Shown: positions 33,493 to 41,602 of the stretch, one piece after another
How positions within the stretch are numbered: position 1 is the first letter of the stretch
Layout of the letters: each line of letters starts with the position of its first letter
Source of the DNA: CAYVHB01 sp964450865
GTDB taxonomy: Bacteria; Bacillota; Clostridia; Saccharofermentanales; UBA5734
DNA length: 64,000 nucleotides
Assembly: GCA_964450865.1 (NCBI GenBank)
Contig: CAYVHB010000014.1
Coordinates: 1 to 64,000, forward strand
Direction: 5' to 3'
Position numbers and translations under genes: made by a program
The notes under the pieces: generated by a model
What the model was told of the DNA's origin: nothing
The model's input: only the letters and a program-made list of their open reading frames with translations
The model's database searches: none

Positions 33493-34818
33493 TCAGCGGA
33501 AGGCGGGCAGCATGTCGCCGTGAGCGGCAATGAGTTCGTCGACCATGGCCCGGATGTCGTCGATGGAGAGCTGGGCGGCTGTGTGCGGATCGAGCATGGC
33601 TGCCTGATAGACAAATTCTTTTTTACCGGTGACAGCGGCTTCGATTGTCAGCATCTGCGGATTGATGTTGGTCATGTTCATGGCTGCCAGCTGCGGGGGC
33701 AGGGCTCCGACATAGCAGGGATGGATGCCCATGCCGTCCACCAGGCAGGGCACCTCGACACAAGCTTCACGGGGCAGGTTTTCGATCAGGCCGCCACGAT
33801 TGATGACATTGCCGCCGATTTTGTAAGGCGTATTGTTGACAATGGCTTCCATGATATAAGATGCGTATTCATGAGAGCGGGTGTGGCTGAGGTTGGGATT
33901 GGTGACCAGGTCATTGCGCAGCTTCTCCCAGCGGGCGATCTGTTCGACACAGCGGCGGGGATATTCATCGAGCGGGATGTTGTAGCGTTCAATCAGCTCA
34001 GGATAAGCCGGCTTGATGAAATAGGGGTTGTATTCGGCGTTGTGTTCGCTCGATTCGGTGCAGTAATAACCAAACTGGTTGATATACTCGAACCGGACCA
34101 TGTCGGTGTGCTTTTCGCTGCTGTTCTTGGCGCGGGCCCGGCGGCGGATTTCCGGATAGAGGTCATTGCCATCGCGGTCCCTGATCTCCAGCAGCCAGCC
34201 CATGTGATTGATACCGGCGATCAGCTCCTTGCGGTTCTCCAGCTGATCAGCCATGTCCAGTTCCTTGAGCAGATCGGCCGAACAGACCTGGACGCTGTGG
34301 CACAGGCCGACGGTCTTGACCTTGGTATAGCGCTGCATATAGCCGGTCAGCATGGCCATCGGGTTGGTATAATTGAGGAACCAGGCATCCGGGCAGACTT
34401 CCTCGATGTCACGGGCGAAGTCAGCCAGGACCGGGATGGTGCGCAGAGCCCGCATGATGCCGCCGATGCCCAGGGTGTCGGCGATCGTCTGGCGCAAGCC
34501 GAATTTCTTCGGGATCTCAAAGTCGATGATGGTCGCCGGATCATAGCCGCCAACCTGGATGGCATTGACAACAAAGGTTGCACCACGCAAGGCTTCTTTG
34601 CGGTTTTCCACGCCCAGGTAAGCCTGGATCGTGGCCCGGCCCTGATTGACGTTGTTGTTGATGGCCTTGAGCATCTGGGCCGACTCCTGCAGACGACCGT
34701 TATCAATATCGTACAGGGCAATCTGCGCATTGGCGAAAGTTTCTGTTGACAGGCAATCGCCGAGGATATTCTTGGCGAAGACGGTGCTGCCGGCACCCAT
34801 AAATGTGATTTTGACCAT
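33493..34818 (-). CDS. melA: Alpha-galactosidase, glycoside hydrolase family 4
   Basis: 441 residues of GH4, the NAD+- and metal-dependent glycosidases. N-terminal NAD-binding MVKITFMGAGSTVFAKNILGD; NYTNPMAMLT; the metal-ligand cysteine in VGLCHSVQ; and INHMGWLLEI with the catalytic/metal His region. The set fits MelA-type alpha-galactosidases rather than phospho-glucosidases, since it lacks the usual 6-phosphate-binding pattern as far as I can see. AAGGAG lies before the ATG. It is divergent from an AraC-type activator, the usual mel/raf layout. No sugar transporter is adjacent. Confidence 0.93.
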   Translation of the reverse strand: MVKITFMGAGSTVFAKNILGDCLSTETFANAQIALYDIDNGRLQESAQMLKAINNNVNQGRATIQAYLGVENRKEALRGATFVVNAIQVGGYDPATIIDFEIPKKFGLRQTIADTLGIGGIMRALRTIPVLADFARDIEEVCPDAWFLNYTNPMAMLTGYMQRYTKVKTVGLCHSVQVCSADLLKELDMADQLENRKELIAGINHMGWLLEIRDRDGNDLYPEIRRRARAKNSSEKHTDMVRFEYINQFGYYCTESSEHNAEYNPYFIKPAYPELIERYNIPLDEYPRRCVEQIARWEKLRNDLVTNPNLSHTRSHEYASYIMEAIVNNTPYKIGGNVINRGGLIENLPREACVEVPCLVDGMGIHPCYVGALPPQLAAMNMTNINPQMLTIEAAVTGKKEFVYQAAMLDPHTAAQLSIDDIRAMVDELIAAHGDMLPAFR

Positions 34819-35139
34819 GTTCGTTCTCCTTGCAGAAATTTTAAAATTTTACTTATATTGCGGATAAGCTGGACTAAATCAAGGTTTATTGCTGAAAATA
34901 ATGACCTTATGGACTTGATTATAGCTGTTTATTCGCAGAAATAAATTGATTTAGGGAATCTAAACATGTCATAATGTAACCAGGGGTCTCTCATTGATGT
35001 AAAGATATCCCGTGGATGTAAGAACTCTTGATGGAAGGTCTCTCATGGATGTGCTGGTTGCCCGGAGCTGCAAAGGTCATTCATGAACAAAACGGCCGGG
35101 CATGGATATCCAGGCTGAATATGCGCCGCGAGAGGACCG
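34819..35139. promoter_or_regulatory. Divergent control region between alpha-galactosidase and AraC-type genes
   Basis: Near 34984-35056 there are direct repeats: GGTCTCTCAT(T)GATGT at ~34984 and ~35037, and two GATGTAA(A/G) copies at ~34995-35022. Spaced direct half-sites are typical of AraC-family operators. No clear consensus promoter was found for either gene. Confidence 0.45.
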
Positions 35140-35958
35140 GTGACCGATGTCATGAACGCTGTGAGTGTTTCAATTCTGAATCAGCAATTTCACGATCTCA
35201 ATCCTCTGGTGTGTGGCTGGGAGGATTGTTCACCTGGCCATGGCTGGGGCCCGGCAGCCCGCGATTATTATCTGGTACACTATATTCAGTCTGGCCGGGG
35301 CGTCTTCGAGCGCAAGGGGATACAGGCTCATCTGAGTAGCGGGTCAATCTTTCTGATCCGCCCGGAGGAACTGACTTTCTACCAGGCTGACAGCGACGAC
35401 CCCTGGCATTATGTCTGGATTGGCTTCTCCGGAGCGCGCTGCGCGGAATTGCTGGCCAATACTGCGCTGGCCGATGATCGGGCGACCCTTGCCGAGCCTC
35501 GCCTGGGCCGGCTTTTTGCCGATATCCGCACCGAAACCGAGCTGCAATCATCCGTTGAGCTGTATTTGTGTGCCCGTCTCTATGAGTTCTTTGCCTTGCT
35601 GCAACGGCCCCGTGACAATCAGCCGGTGAAGAATGAATACGTCCGCCGGGCTGCTGACTATATCAAGGCCAACTATGCCCAGCCGGTCAGCATCGAGAGC
35701 ATGGCCCGCCTGATTGGTATTGATCGCCGCTACCTATGTCGCATTTTTGCCGCCGAAACAGGCCAGACCCCCCGGGATTACCTGATTCAATACCGCCTGG
35801 AGCGTGCTGCCTACTATCTCACTGAACGTGGCTATGCCGTCCAGGATGCTGCGCGCAGTGTCGGCTATGAGGATGTGTTCAACTTTTCCAAAGCCTTCAA
35901 GCGGCACTTCGGGCTGGCGCCGCGGCAATACCGCAACCAGGGCCAGGGCCGGATCTGA
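35140..35958 (+). CDS. AraC-family transcriptional regulator (MsmR-like)
   Basis: 272 residues. The N-terminal cupin (~10-150; RDYYLVHYIQSGRGVFERKG, SGSIFLIRPEELTFYQADSDDPWHYVWIGFSG) is the sugar-binding/dimerisation domain found in MsmR/MelR-like regulators. The C-terminal ~100 residues contain the two AraC HTH units (VSIESMARLIGIDRRYLCRIFAAETGQTPRDYLI and VQDAARSVGYEDVFNFSKAFKRHFGLAPRQYR). It probably activates the divergent alpha-galactosidase gene in response to alpha-galactosides. Start is GTG 35140 or ATG 35152; the AGAGGA at 35131 favours neither clearly. Confidence 0.92.
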   Translation: MTDVMNAVSVSILNQQFHDLNPLVCGWEDCSPGHGWGPAARDYYLVHYIQSGRGVFERKGIQAHLSSGSIFLIRPEELTFYQADSDDPWHYVWIGFSGARCAELLANTALADDRATLAEPRLGRLFADIRTETELQSSVELYLCARLYEFFALLQRPRDNQPVKNEYVRRAADYIKANYAQPVSIESMARLIGIDRRYLCRIFAAETGQTPRDYLIQYRLERAAYYLTERGYAVQDAARSVGYEDVFNFSKAFKRHFGLAPRQYRNQGQGRI

Positions 35959-36023
35959 AAAGCGGCGGCGATACAATCAACAAGATCATTGTCATCTGCT
36001 TCGGCTAACAGGAGGATACATCC

Positions 36024-36416
36024 ATGAATTTACCAGACCTGATCGCCCAGACCCGAACCATCCTTGAATACCCTGGTTATAAGGGAGCCCTGTCCCGCTG
36101 CTGGCTGGTTTGCCATGCACCTGTATGCCTGGTCGGTGACCTGCCCGATAATCCGGGGACCGGCATCCATGACGCCATTGAGATTATCGCGACCCGGATC
36201 GTCGAGACTTTCGCGATCGATCCAGCTGATTTGCTGCTGATTGCGGCCGGGTCGGATTCGGCTGGCCAGGGTTCTTATGCCCGGATCAGCCTGACTCCCG
36301 GCGATAATTTCATGCATATTCAGCGCGTGAAATTTATCGGCGCGAGCTTCGAACGCATTGAACCGCAAGCCGTGGCAATGTTGCTCGGCCTGAATGATGG
36401 CGGATCAGGTGACTGA
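36024..36416 (+). CDS. Uncharacterised small protein
   Basis: 130 residues with a strong AGGAGG ribosome site 10 nt before the ATG, so probably real. I do not recognise a family. It is mixed alpha/beta without membrane segments: an N-terminal helix (LPDLIAQTRTILEY), a central helix (IHDAIEIIATRIVETF) and LLLIAAGSDSAGQGSYARISLTPGD. It follows the AraC-type gene in the same direction by 65 bp and could be cotranscribed. Confidence 0.65.
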   Translation: MNLPDLIAQTRTILEYPGYKGALSRCWLVCHAPVCLVGDLPDNPGTGIHDAIEIIATRIVETFAIDPADLLLIAAGSDSAGQGSYARISLTPGDNFMHIQRVKFIGASFERIEPQAVAMLLGLNDGGSGD

Positions 36417-36435
36417 AGCCCGGGGGAGCCCAGAC

Positions 36436-37182
36436 CTATGCAGCCCGCACTGGCCGGCGTGCCAGCCACAGCCAGGGCAGATAAAAGACCAGCCAGATCA
36501 GCAAGATCAGGCCCAATAATGGCAACAGGTAGCCGGGATTGCCGCACCAGGTTTCGAAAATTGCCAGCGGCGTATCAGGCGGTGCGAAACGCAGAAACAT
36601 GTAATTGCTGCCAAGCAGCTGATTGACCAGGGCTGCAATGCCGGCCAGGCCAGCCAGCAAGCCGAGGCACCGCGGCAACTGCCGGATATCAGGGCGAAAA
36701 CCTTCGCCCCAGATCCAGAAGACCGGTATCAGAATGAGCAGGGTATGGGTGGTGATCGATTGCAGGTACTGGAAACTGAGCAGCGGATAAGCCCCCCAGT
36801 CCGGGGTCAGCAGGGCAGCCAGCGCGCCCGGCATCCCGCAGGCATAGGAAAATTCCTTGAGAAAGCGGCGATTGCTGAAAACGGCGGCTATCTCAACATA
36901 CATGGTGACACCGCATAGATGAAGGGGGAGCATTTCGGCTGCCGAGTAGTGGCTGATCAGGGCAGCCCAGAGCCAGCGGGCCGGCTCAATAACCAGCAGA
37001 ACCAGCGCCAGCACCTGCATGAGCCGCCGGCGCCGCAATGCCGGCTGATGCCGGTACCAGATGACTGCAAAGACCACAACCAGCAGATCAATGAGCAGCC
37101 AGGCGAAATGAAGCGGACTGAAATTGGCTGTGCCGACACCTGGCGGCAGCTCGGTCTGGTACATCCAGAAATATCTGAACAT
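36436..37182 (-). CDS. YwaF/TIGR02206-family integral membrane protein
   Basis: 248 residues with about seven membrane helices. The family motif LPLHLCGVTMYVEIAAVF and the FSYACGMPGALAALLTPDW segment, followed by HTLLILIPVFWI and GSNYMFLRFAPPDT, match the YwaF-like TIGR02206 family, whose function is unknown. GAAAGGA precedes the ATG. Converges with the gene at 36024-36416. Confidence 0.88.
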   Translation of the reverse strand: MFRYFWMYQTELPPGVGTANFSPLHFAWLLIDLLVVVFAVIWYRHQPALRRRRLMQVLALVLLVIEPARWLWAALISHYSAAEMLPLHLCGVTMYVEIAAVFSNRRFLKEFSYACGMPGALAALLTPDWGAYPLLSFQYLQSITTHTLLILIPVFWIWGEGFRPDIRQLPRCLGLLAGLAGIAALVNQLLGSNYMFLRFAPPDTPLAIFETWCGNPGYLLPLLGLILLIWLVFYLPWLWLARRPVRAA

Positions 37183-37550
37183 AGAAACGTCCTTTCAAAC
37201 CGGATCAAGCCGGAATTGCAGTAAATTCATTATAGTTGATTCAGGTACTTTCGCCAACGCTGCCTGGTCATCTCTTTTTCACGATGACCAGGCACCGCGT
37301 TTTCAGGCCCGGAAGCTCTATGCATTTTTTGGATAACTTTGGAAAGCGCACGTTTCAATTGACTTTACTGGTTGGATGCCATAAAATAACGATCGTTCGA
37401 CTAATCATTTAATCAGGCCGGCCGTGACCTGCCAACTGGGCCCGTCAGGTTGGCCAACCGGTTCAGCCGGGACCTGCATGCAATATTGCCCCACAATGGA
37501 CCGCCCGGCCAGGCTGGAAATTTTTGGCCTGGCTAACTGACAGGTGGATT
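37183..37550. other. Intergenic region with a perfect 11-bp hairpin
   Basis: Arms TGCCTGGTCAT (37261-37271) and ATGACCAGGCA (37284-37294) form a perfect stem, but neither strand continues with a long T-run. A CCAAC/GTTGG pair lies near 37431-37455. No gene or clear promoter is seen. Confidence 0.5.
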
Positions 37551-38264
37551 ATGGAATCAGTAATTGTCTCTTTTTTTACGATGGGCGCCTTCGATATGCT
37601 GGACATTTACGGCTTGACGACGCTCCTGGTGCTGTTGCAGCTCGTCCGCAAGGACTGGCATGTGCTCGTCAAGGTTATCAGTACCTATGTCGCATATTGG
37701 TGGACTGCAATTGCTATTTATTACGGGATCGACAAGATCATCTATCGCCATCTGGCTCATCTGCCACGGACTTATCCGACGGAATTTGCCCTGGTCAAGA
37801 TCGGGCTGGGCGTCCTGTCACTCATTCTGGCCGTTGTGCTGGGAATCCGGGTTGTGCGCAACTGGCGCCATCTCGACAATGATCTGAGTAAAGTTATTTT
37901 CATCAAATCAGTTCATCCGGTTTTTCTTGCCATATTTGGTGTCTGGTCAGTCTGGACGAATATCCCGGTTCTTTGGCCGCTGTTCAGCTTCCTCTCGGTG
38001 CTGATTCCAATGCGGCCGTCGTTTGTTCAGGTCGTGCTGGTCCTGGCCGTATTCACCTTTTTTTCCATTGTACCGCAGCTGGCGGTCTATCTGCTCTATC
38101 GCCGCCTGGAGGCTGACCGCTTTGCCAAAGTGATGGGCCGCATGAAATTCTGGCTGTCCCGCGCACTCCTGATCCTGATACCGCTCTTCTTTTTCGCGGG
38201 AGGCATCTGGATTCTGGCCGGCGGTTTTGCCCATTTTCAGAACGGGGGACCGCCACCAGCCTGA
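37551..38264 (+). CDS. Uncharacterised multi-pass membrane protein
   Basis: 237 residues with six or so hydrophobic helices (DIYGLTTLLVLLQLV; VKIGLGVLSLILAVVLGIRVV; SVHPVFLAIFGVWSVW; FVQVVLVLAVFTFFSIVPQLAVYLLY; ALLILIPLFFFAGGIWIL). The overall layout recalls GAP/Sap-type transporters, but I see no decisive motif. Start set at ATG 37551 with AGGTGG just upstream. A terminator follows. Confidence 0.72.
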   Translation: MESVIVSFFTMGAFDMLDIYGLTTLLVLLQLVRKDWHVLVKVISTYVAYWWTAIAIYYGIDKIIYRHLAHLPRTYPTEFALVKIGLGVLSLILAVVLGIRVVRNWRHLDNDLSKVIFIKSVHPVFLAIFGVWSVWTNIPVLWPLFSFLSVLIPMRPSFVQVVLVLAVFTFFSIVPQLAVYLLYRRLEADRFAKVMGRMKFWLSRALLILIPLFFFAGGIWILAGGFAHFQNGGPPPA

Positions 38265-38290
38265 CCGCCTCCCAGGCTATGCAAAAGTAA

Positions 38291-38326
38291 AACAGCCCGG
38301 CCCGTTGATGGCTGAGCTGTTTTTTA
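38291..38326 (+). terminator. Probable bidirectional terminator
   Basis: AACAGC (38291-38296) pairs with GCTGTT (38316-38321), followed by a T-run; the minus strand also has T's after the stem. It lies between two convergent genes. Confidence 0.6.
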
Positions 38327-38388
38327 ATGTTTTTTTAATTGAGCGGGCCTGACTGTTAACGGAATCCGCTGATGGTGAAGTCCGGCGA

Positions 38389-39774
38389 TTACAACGACAG
38401 GTCGAGCAGCGTTTTCAGCTTGATTTCCGGATTAGCCAAGCCAGCACGCATGACTTTGACAATATAGCGGTGCATGTTGGCGACGGTTTCCTCAGAGATA
38501 ATCTTGTCGAGGTATTCATAATAACAGCGCAAGGCGCCCGTCCCATCGCCGTCCATGACGGTCAGATACATTGAATTGCTGGCCGCGCCGGTACTGTGCC
38601 AGCGGGTCGAGGCTTTCATCCCGTTTTCAAAGGTCATCGGCACCGGCTGGAAGGTGACTGAAAGACCGTGATAGCCCTCGTTACTCTTGATATTCCAGCG
38701 CTTTTTGCTCAGAGCGATGAATTCGAACGGGCTGATATCGGCATGGCGGTAGATGCTGTTTTGCTTCTCCAGCATCAGGTTGCAGGCATCCTTGAAGCTG
38801 ATGTCCTCGTCCATGATGGTCCGATAGGACAAGAAGTGAACGCGCGTGCCGCCGGACAGCTTCTCCTCCAGGGTCCCGCGCCGGGCCACGACATTATAAA
38901 AGCTGACGTCTTTTTCACGGTTGTTGACCTTGGCCAGGAAGGTGCGGACAGCCAGCAGGAAAAGCGCCTGCGGCGTCGGTATATTGTTGGCCACGCAGTA
39001 TTCGCGCATGGCATCCACATCATCCTTGCTGATCATCTGCACATAATGACTGGCAGTTGTCCGCAGATAAAAACAGTTGCTGGCCCGCTGATTGGGATTC
39101 TTGGTCTTCTTGCGATATTTTTCGAGCATAATGGAACCGTTGACATGGGTAAATATCGGCTCGCTGACATCATTGATCTCCTTTTGCCAGAATTCGAGGT
39201 CCTTCTGATGCCGGTCCGATGTCATATAGGCAATGTCCTTTTGCAGGCAAGACTCCGCGCTGCGTGGTGGCTTGGGCATAGGTGTATTGTTCTGCAGGGC
39301 AAAGTAGATCTCCATGATGTCTTTATAAAACATACTGATGGCCCAGGAATCCATGACCAGGTGGCTGATGCAGGAAAACATGCCGCTTTTGCCGCCGGGC
39401 GCCTTGACGATATAGATCTTGGCCATCGGCGTATCATAGATCTTGAGCGCCCTGGAGCCGACCTTGCGGAAAAACGCCTCCATGACTTCCGGAGACTTGT
39501 TGCTGAAATCAATGATTTCCAGCGTCAGGACCTGGCGGTCAGTGAAATACTGGACCTTTTGTTTGTCCTGTCTGGTGAGGCGGATTCCGAACGCGTCATT
39601 GCGCTGAACCGCCTCAGCAGCGGCCTTTTTCAACAATTCAAGGTCCAGCAAGGTATCAACAAAAAACGAAGTGGGAATGTTGATGACCTGTTTATGAAGG
39701 GAGTACTGCTGGGCCAGGAACATGGCCAGCTGGGATGGTGTTAACGGGTAATACTTTCTGTTTTGGGTATCCAT
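38389..39774 (-). CDS. Stand-alone condensation-domain acyltransferase
   Basis: 461 residues resembling an NRPS-type condensation domain (chloramphenicol-acetyltransferase fold). Features: YYPLTPSQLAMFLAQQY opening, the active-site region SCISHLVMDSWAISMFYKDIMEIYF, where the consensus HHxxxDG reads SHLVMDS (the second, catalytic His is kept, the first His and the Gly are replaced), and a late VNNREKDVSFYNVVARRGT. No carrier or adenylation domain is attached, so it is not a full NRPS. It may transfer an acyl group to an alcohol or amine. ATG 39774 is preceded by GAGGAGG. Divergent from a PaaK-like ligase across a 305-bp control region. Confidence 0.8.
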   Translation of the reverse strand: MDTQNRKYYPLTPSQLAMFLAQQYSLHKQVINIPTSFFVDTLLDLELLKKAAAEAVQRNDAFGIRLTRQDKQKVQYFTDRQVLTLEIIDFSNKSPEVMEAFFRKVGSRALKIYDTPMAKIYIVKAPGGKSGMFSCISHLVMDSWAISMFYKDIMEIYFALQNNTPMPKPPRSAESCLQKDIAYMTSDRHQKDLEFWQKEINDVSEPIFTHVNGSIMLEKYRKKTKNPNQRASNCFYLRTTASHYVQMISKDDVDAMREYCVANNIPTPQALFLLAVRTFLAKVNNREKDVSFYNVVARRGTLEEKLSGGTRVHFLSYRTIMDEDISFKDACNLMLEKQNSIYRHADISPFEFIALSKKRWNIKSNEGYHGLSVTFQPVPMTFENGMKASTRWHSTGAASNSMYLTVMDGDGTGALRCYYEYLDKIISEETVANMHRYIVKVMRAGLANPEIKLKTLLDLSL

Positions 39775-39845
39775 CGGACAAATACCTCCTCGGGTAAAAT
39801 GAAAATGCCTATATTCAGCATTCGGGCGCGAAAGCAGCAGATGCG

Positions 39846-39887
39846 ATATGTGAGCCCCCGACATATGACACGTGAGCCCCGGACATG
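39846..39887. repeat. 22-bp-period direct repeat in the divergent promoter
   Basis: ATATGTGAGCCCCCGACATA (39846-39865) and ACACGTGAGCCCCGGACATG (39868-39887) match at most positions. Likely tandem regulator half-sites. Confidence 0.75.
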
Positions 39888-39939
39888 ATATAGCCTATAA
39901 TATCTGCTGATTTCTTGCAAGCCTGAAGCCGTCCTCTGA

Positions 39940-39978
39940 TGCAATTAAATTGCAAATATCCAGAAAATGTGTGATAAT
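39940..39978 (+). promoter_or_regulatory. Ligase promoter with palindromic operator
   Basis: A -35 TTGCAA (39950-39955) is spaced 17 bp from GATAAT (39973-39978). The perfect palindrome TGCAATT-A-AATTGCA (39940-39954) overlaps the -35, so a bound protein would block RNA polymerase. Confidence 0.65.
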
Positions 39979-40079
39979 ATTTCCGCAATTGGTCAAGTTG
40001 CATAGAAAAAGCATTTGTGTCTATATAACACCACTGATTGCCAGGCCCGGTTGAGAGCCTGGTTAAAAGGAGCCACTTT

Positions 40080-41480
40080 ATGTCGATGAAGCAATTGGGA
40101 TTTTTAAAGTGTTGTCAGCTGGTTCTCAAAGCCAACAAAATGTCGCGTGAGCAGCTTGAAGCGCTCCAGCAGCAGCGCCTGCGCGAAATAATCGCCCACG
40201 CGCGGGCTCACAGTCCGTATTATCGGGAGCTTTATAAAGACCTGGGTGATAACCCCGATTTCCAGTCTTTGCCAATCACGACCAAACAGGGCCTGATGCA
40301 GAACTTTGACCGCTGGCTGACCGATCCGTCGATTACGCTCGACAAGGTCAGGACCTTCATGGCCAATGATGACAACATCGGCCGGGAGTTCGAAGGTAAA
40401 GGTATCCTGAATTATACCTCGGGCTCGACAGGTACCCAGTGTGTGGTTCTCTATGATCATACGACTTCCAATATTACCTATGCCTTGAACTACTTCCGCT
40501 CTTTTGCCCATTCGCCTGATTTTCTCAAGGCCATTTTCAAAGGGGCCAAATACACGGCGATTGTCGACGATGGTTTTTATGTCGAATACACTGAATTTCG
40601 CAGCCAGGTCCTGTCATCACCTTATAATAAGCATCGCACGCAATTCATTGATGTGGCCGAGTCAACAGCGGATATTGTCAGGAAGCTGAATACCTTCCAG
40701 CCCAATTTCATCGGCGCCTATCCCAGTGTCATGGAATTGCTGCTGCCGGAAATCCAGGCGGGCCGTCTCAGGATCAAACCGAATATTGTCGTCATTGGCG
40801 GTGAGAATTCAAGTCCGAAATTACGTGATGAACTGCGCGATGCCCTGAAATGCTCGGTCTTCAATACCTATGGTGCCACCGAAGGCGGAATGATGGCTTT
40901 CGAATGCTCTGAAGGCAATTCGCATATCAATATTGACTGGGTCGTGCTTGAGGCCGTCGATGAGGAATACCGGCCGGTACCGCCGGGTGTCCGGTCGCAC
41001 AAGATCCTGATAACAAATTTGTCCAACTCCCTGCAGCCCTTCATCCGCTATGAAGTGACCGACCGGGTTATCATGGGTGGCGACCGCTGCAAGTGCGGCT
41101 CACCCTTGCCCTACCTGATCGTAGAAGGCCGGACCGATGATATCCTGGAGTTTGAAGGCAAGAACGGGCCGGTGAAAATCATTCCGATGAATCTGGTGCC
41201 CGAGGCCAAATACGAGGGGCTGTTGCGCTACCAGCTCGTGCAAAAGGATCCCTATACCCTGGAGATGCGCCTGGACTGTGTCGACGCGGCCAGCCGGGAT
41301 TATGCGTTCCAGGAAGCCCGCAAAATGATTCTGCACCATCTGCAGATCAATGGAGTCAGCAACGTCACCGTCTATCTCGCTGACATCAAGCCCCAGCTCG
41401 TTACCAAAAGCGGCAAATTCAAGTCAGTCTTCAAGGAGCGAAAGCTGGCTGAGCCCGTCATCACCGACGAGAATGACTGA
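40080..41480 (+). CDS. PaaK/CapK-like AMP-forming acyl-CoA ligase (adenylate-forming)
   Basis: 466 residues. The AMP-binding P-loop-like motif is NYTSGSTGTQCVV, with NTYGATEGG (A5-type), a Cys pair RCKCGSPLPY and the hinge VEGRTDDILEFEG. The C-terminal domain ends KSGKFKSVFKERK, with the catalytic-lysine region. Phenylacetate-CoA ligase-like proteins activate aryl or acyl acids as AMP esters, then load CoA or a partner. The divergent condensation-domain gene suggests that the activated acyl group is passed on. Start set at ATG 40080 with AAGGAG 7 nt upstream. Substrate unknown. Confidence 0.88.
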   Translation: MSMKQLGFLKCCQLVLKANKMSREQLEALQQQRLREIIAHARAHSPYYRELYKDLGDNPDFQSLPITTKQGLMQNFDRWLTDPSITLDKVRTFMANDDNIGREFEGKGILNYTSGSTGTQCVVLYDHTTSNITYALNYFRSFAHSPDFLKAIFKGAKYTAIVDDGFYVEYTEFRSQVLSSPYNKHRTQFIDVAESTADIVRKLNTFQPNFIGAYPSVMELLLPEIQAGRLRIKPNIVVIGGENSSPKLRDELRDALKCSVFNTYGATEGGMMAFECSEGNSHINIDWVVLEAVDEEYRPVPPGVRSHKILITNLSNSLQPFIRYEVTDRVIMGGDRCKCGSPLPYLIVEGRTDDILEFEGKNGPVKIIPMNLVPEAKYEGLLRYQLVQKDPYTLEMRLDCVDAASRDYAFQEARKMILHHLQINGVSNVTVYLADIKPQLVTKSGKFKSVFKERKLAEPVITDEND

Positions 41481-41602
41481 ACCGGCTTCTGGCTGACATG
41501 GCCCGGCCCGGAGAGCCTGCCGCAGCCGTGCCGGTGCCAGGCAGGGCCGGTCCCGGCTACCTGTCAGCTGAGTGGTTGTCCTGCTTATCCGGATGTGGTT
41601 TT

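Larger units (their letters stand above)
39775..40079. promoter_or_regulatory. Divergent control region of the condensation/ligase pair
   Basis: Contains a 22-bp-period direct repeat (39846-39887) and, 50 bp on, the ligase promoter with an overlapping palindrome (39940-39978). AT-rich compared with its flanks. No regulator gene is adjacent, so any repressor acts from elsewhere. Confidence 0.55.

Noticed and set aside
33520..34749. Plus-strand open frame of ~410 codons opposite the alpha-galactosidase
   Set aside because: Shadow of a GC-rich gene; the GH4 motifs are unambiguous on the minus strand.
38668..39744. Plus-strand open frame opposite the condensation protein
   Set aside because: Antisense shadow with no domain and no ribosome site; the minus-strand protein has family motifs.
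38389..41480. Full non-ribosomal peptide synthetase
   Set aside because: Only a free condensation domain and a PaaK-type ligase are present; there is no carrier or thioesterase domain.
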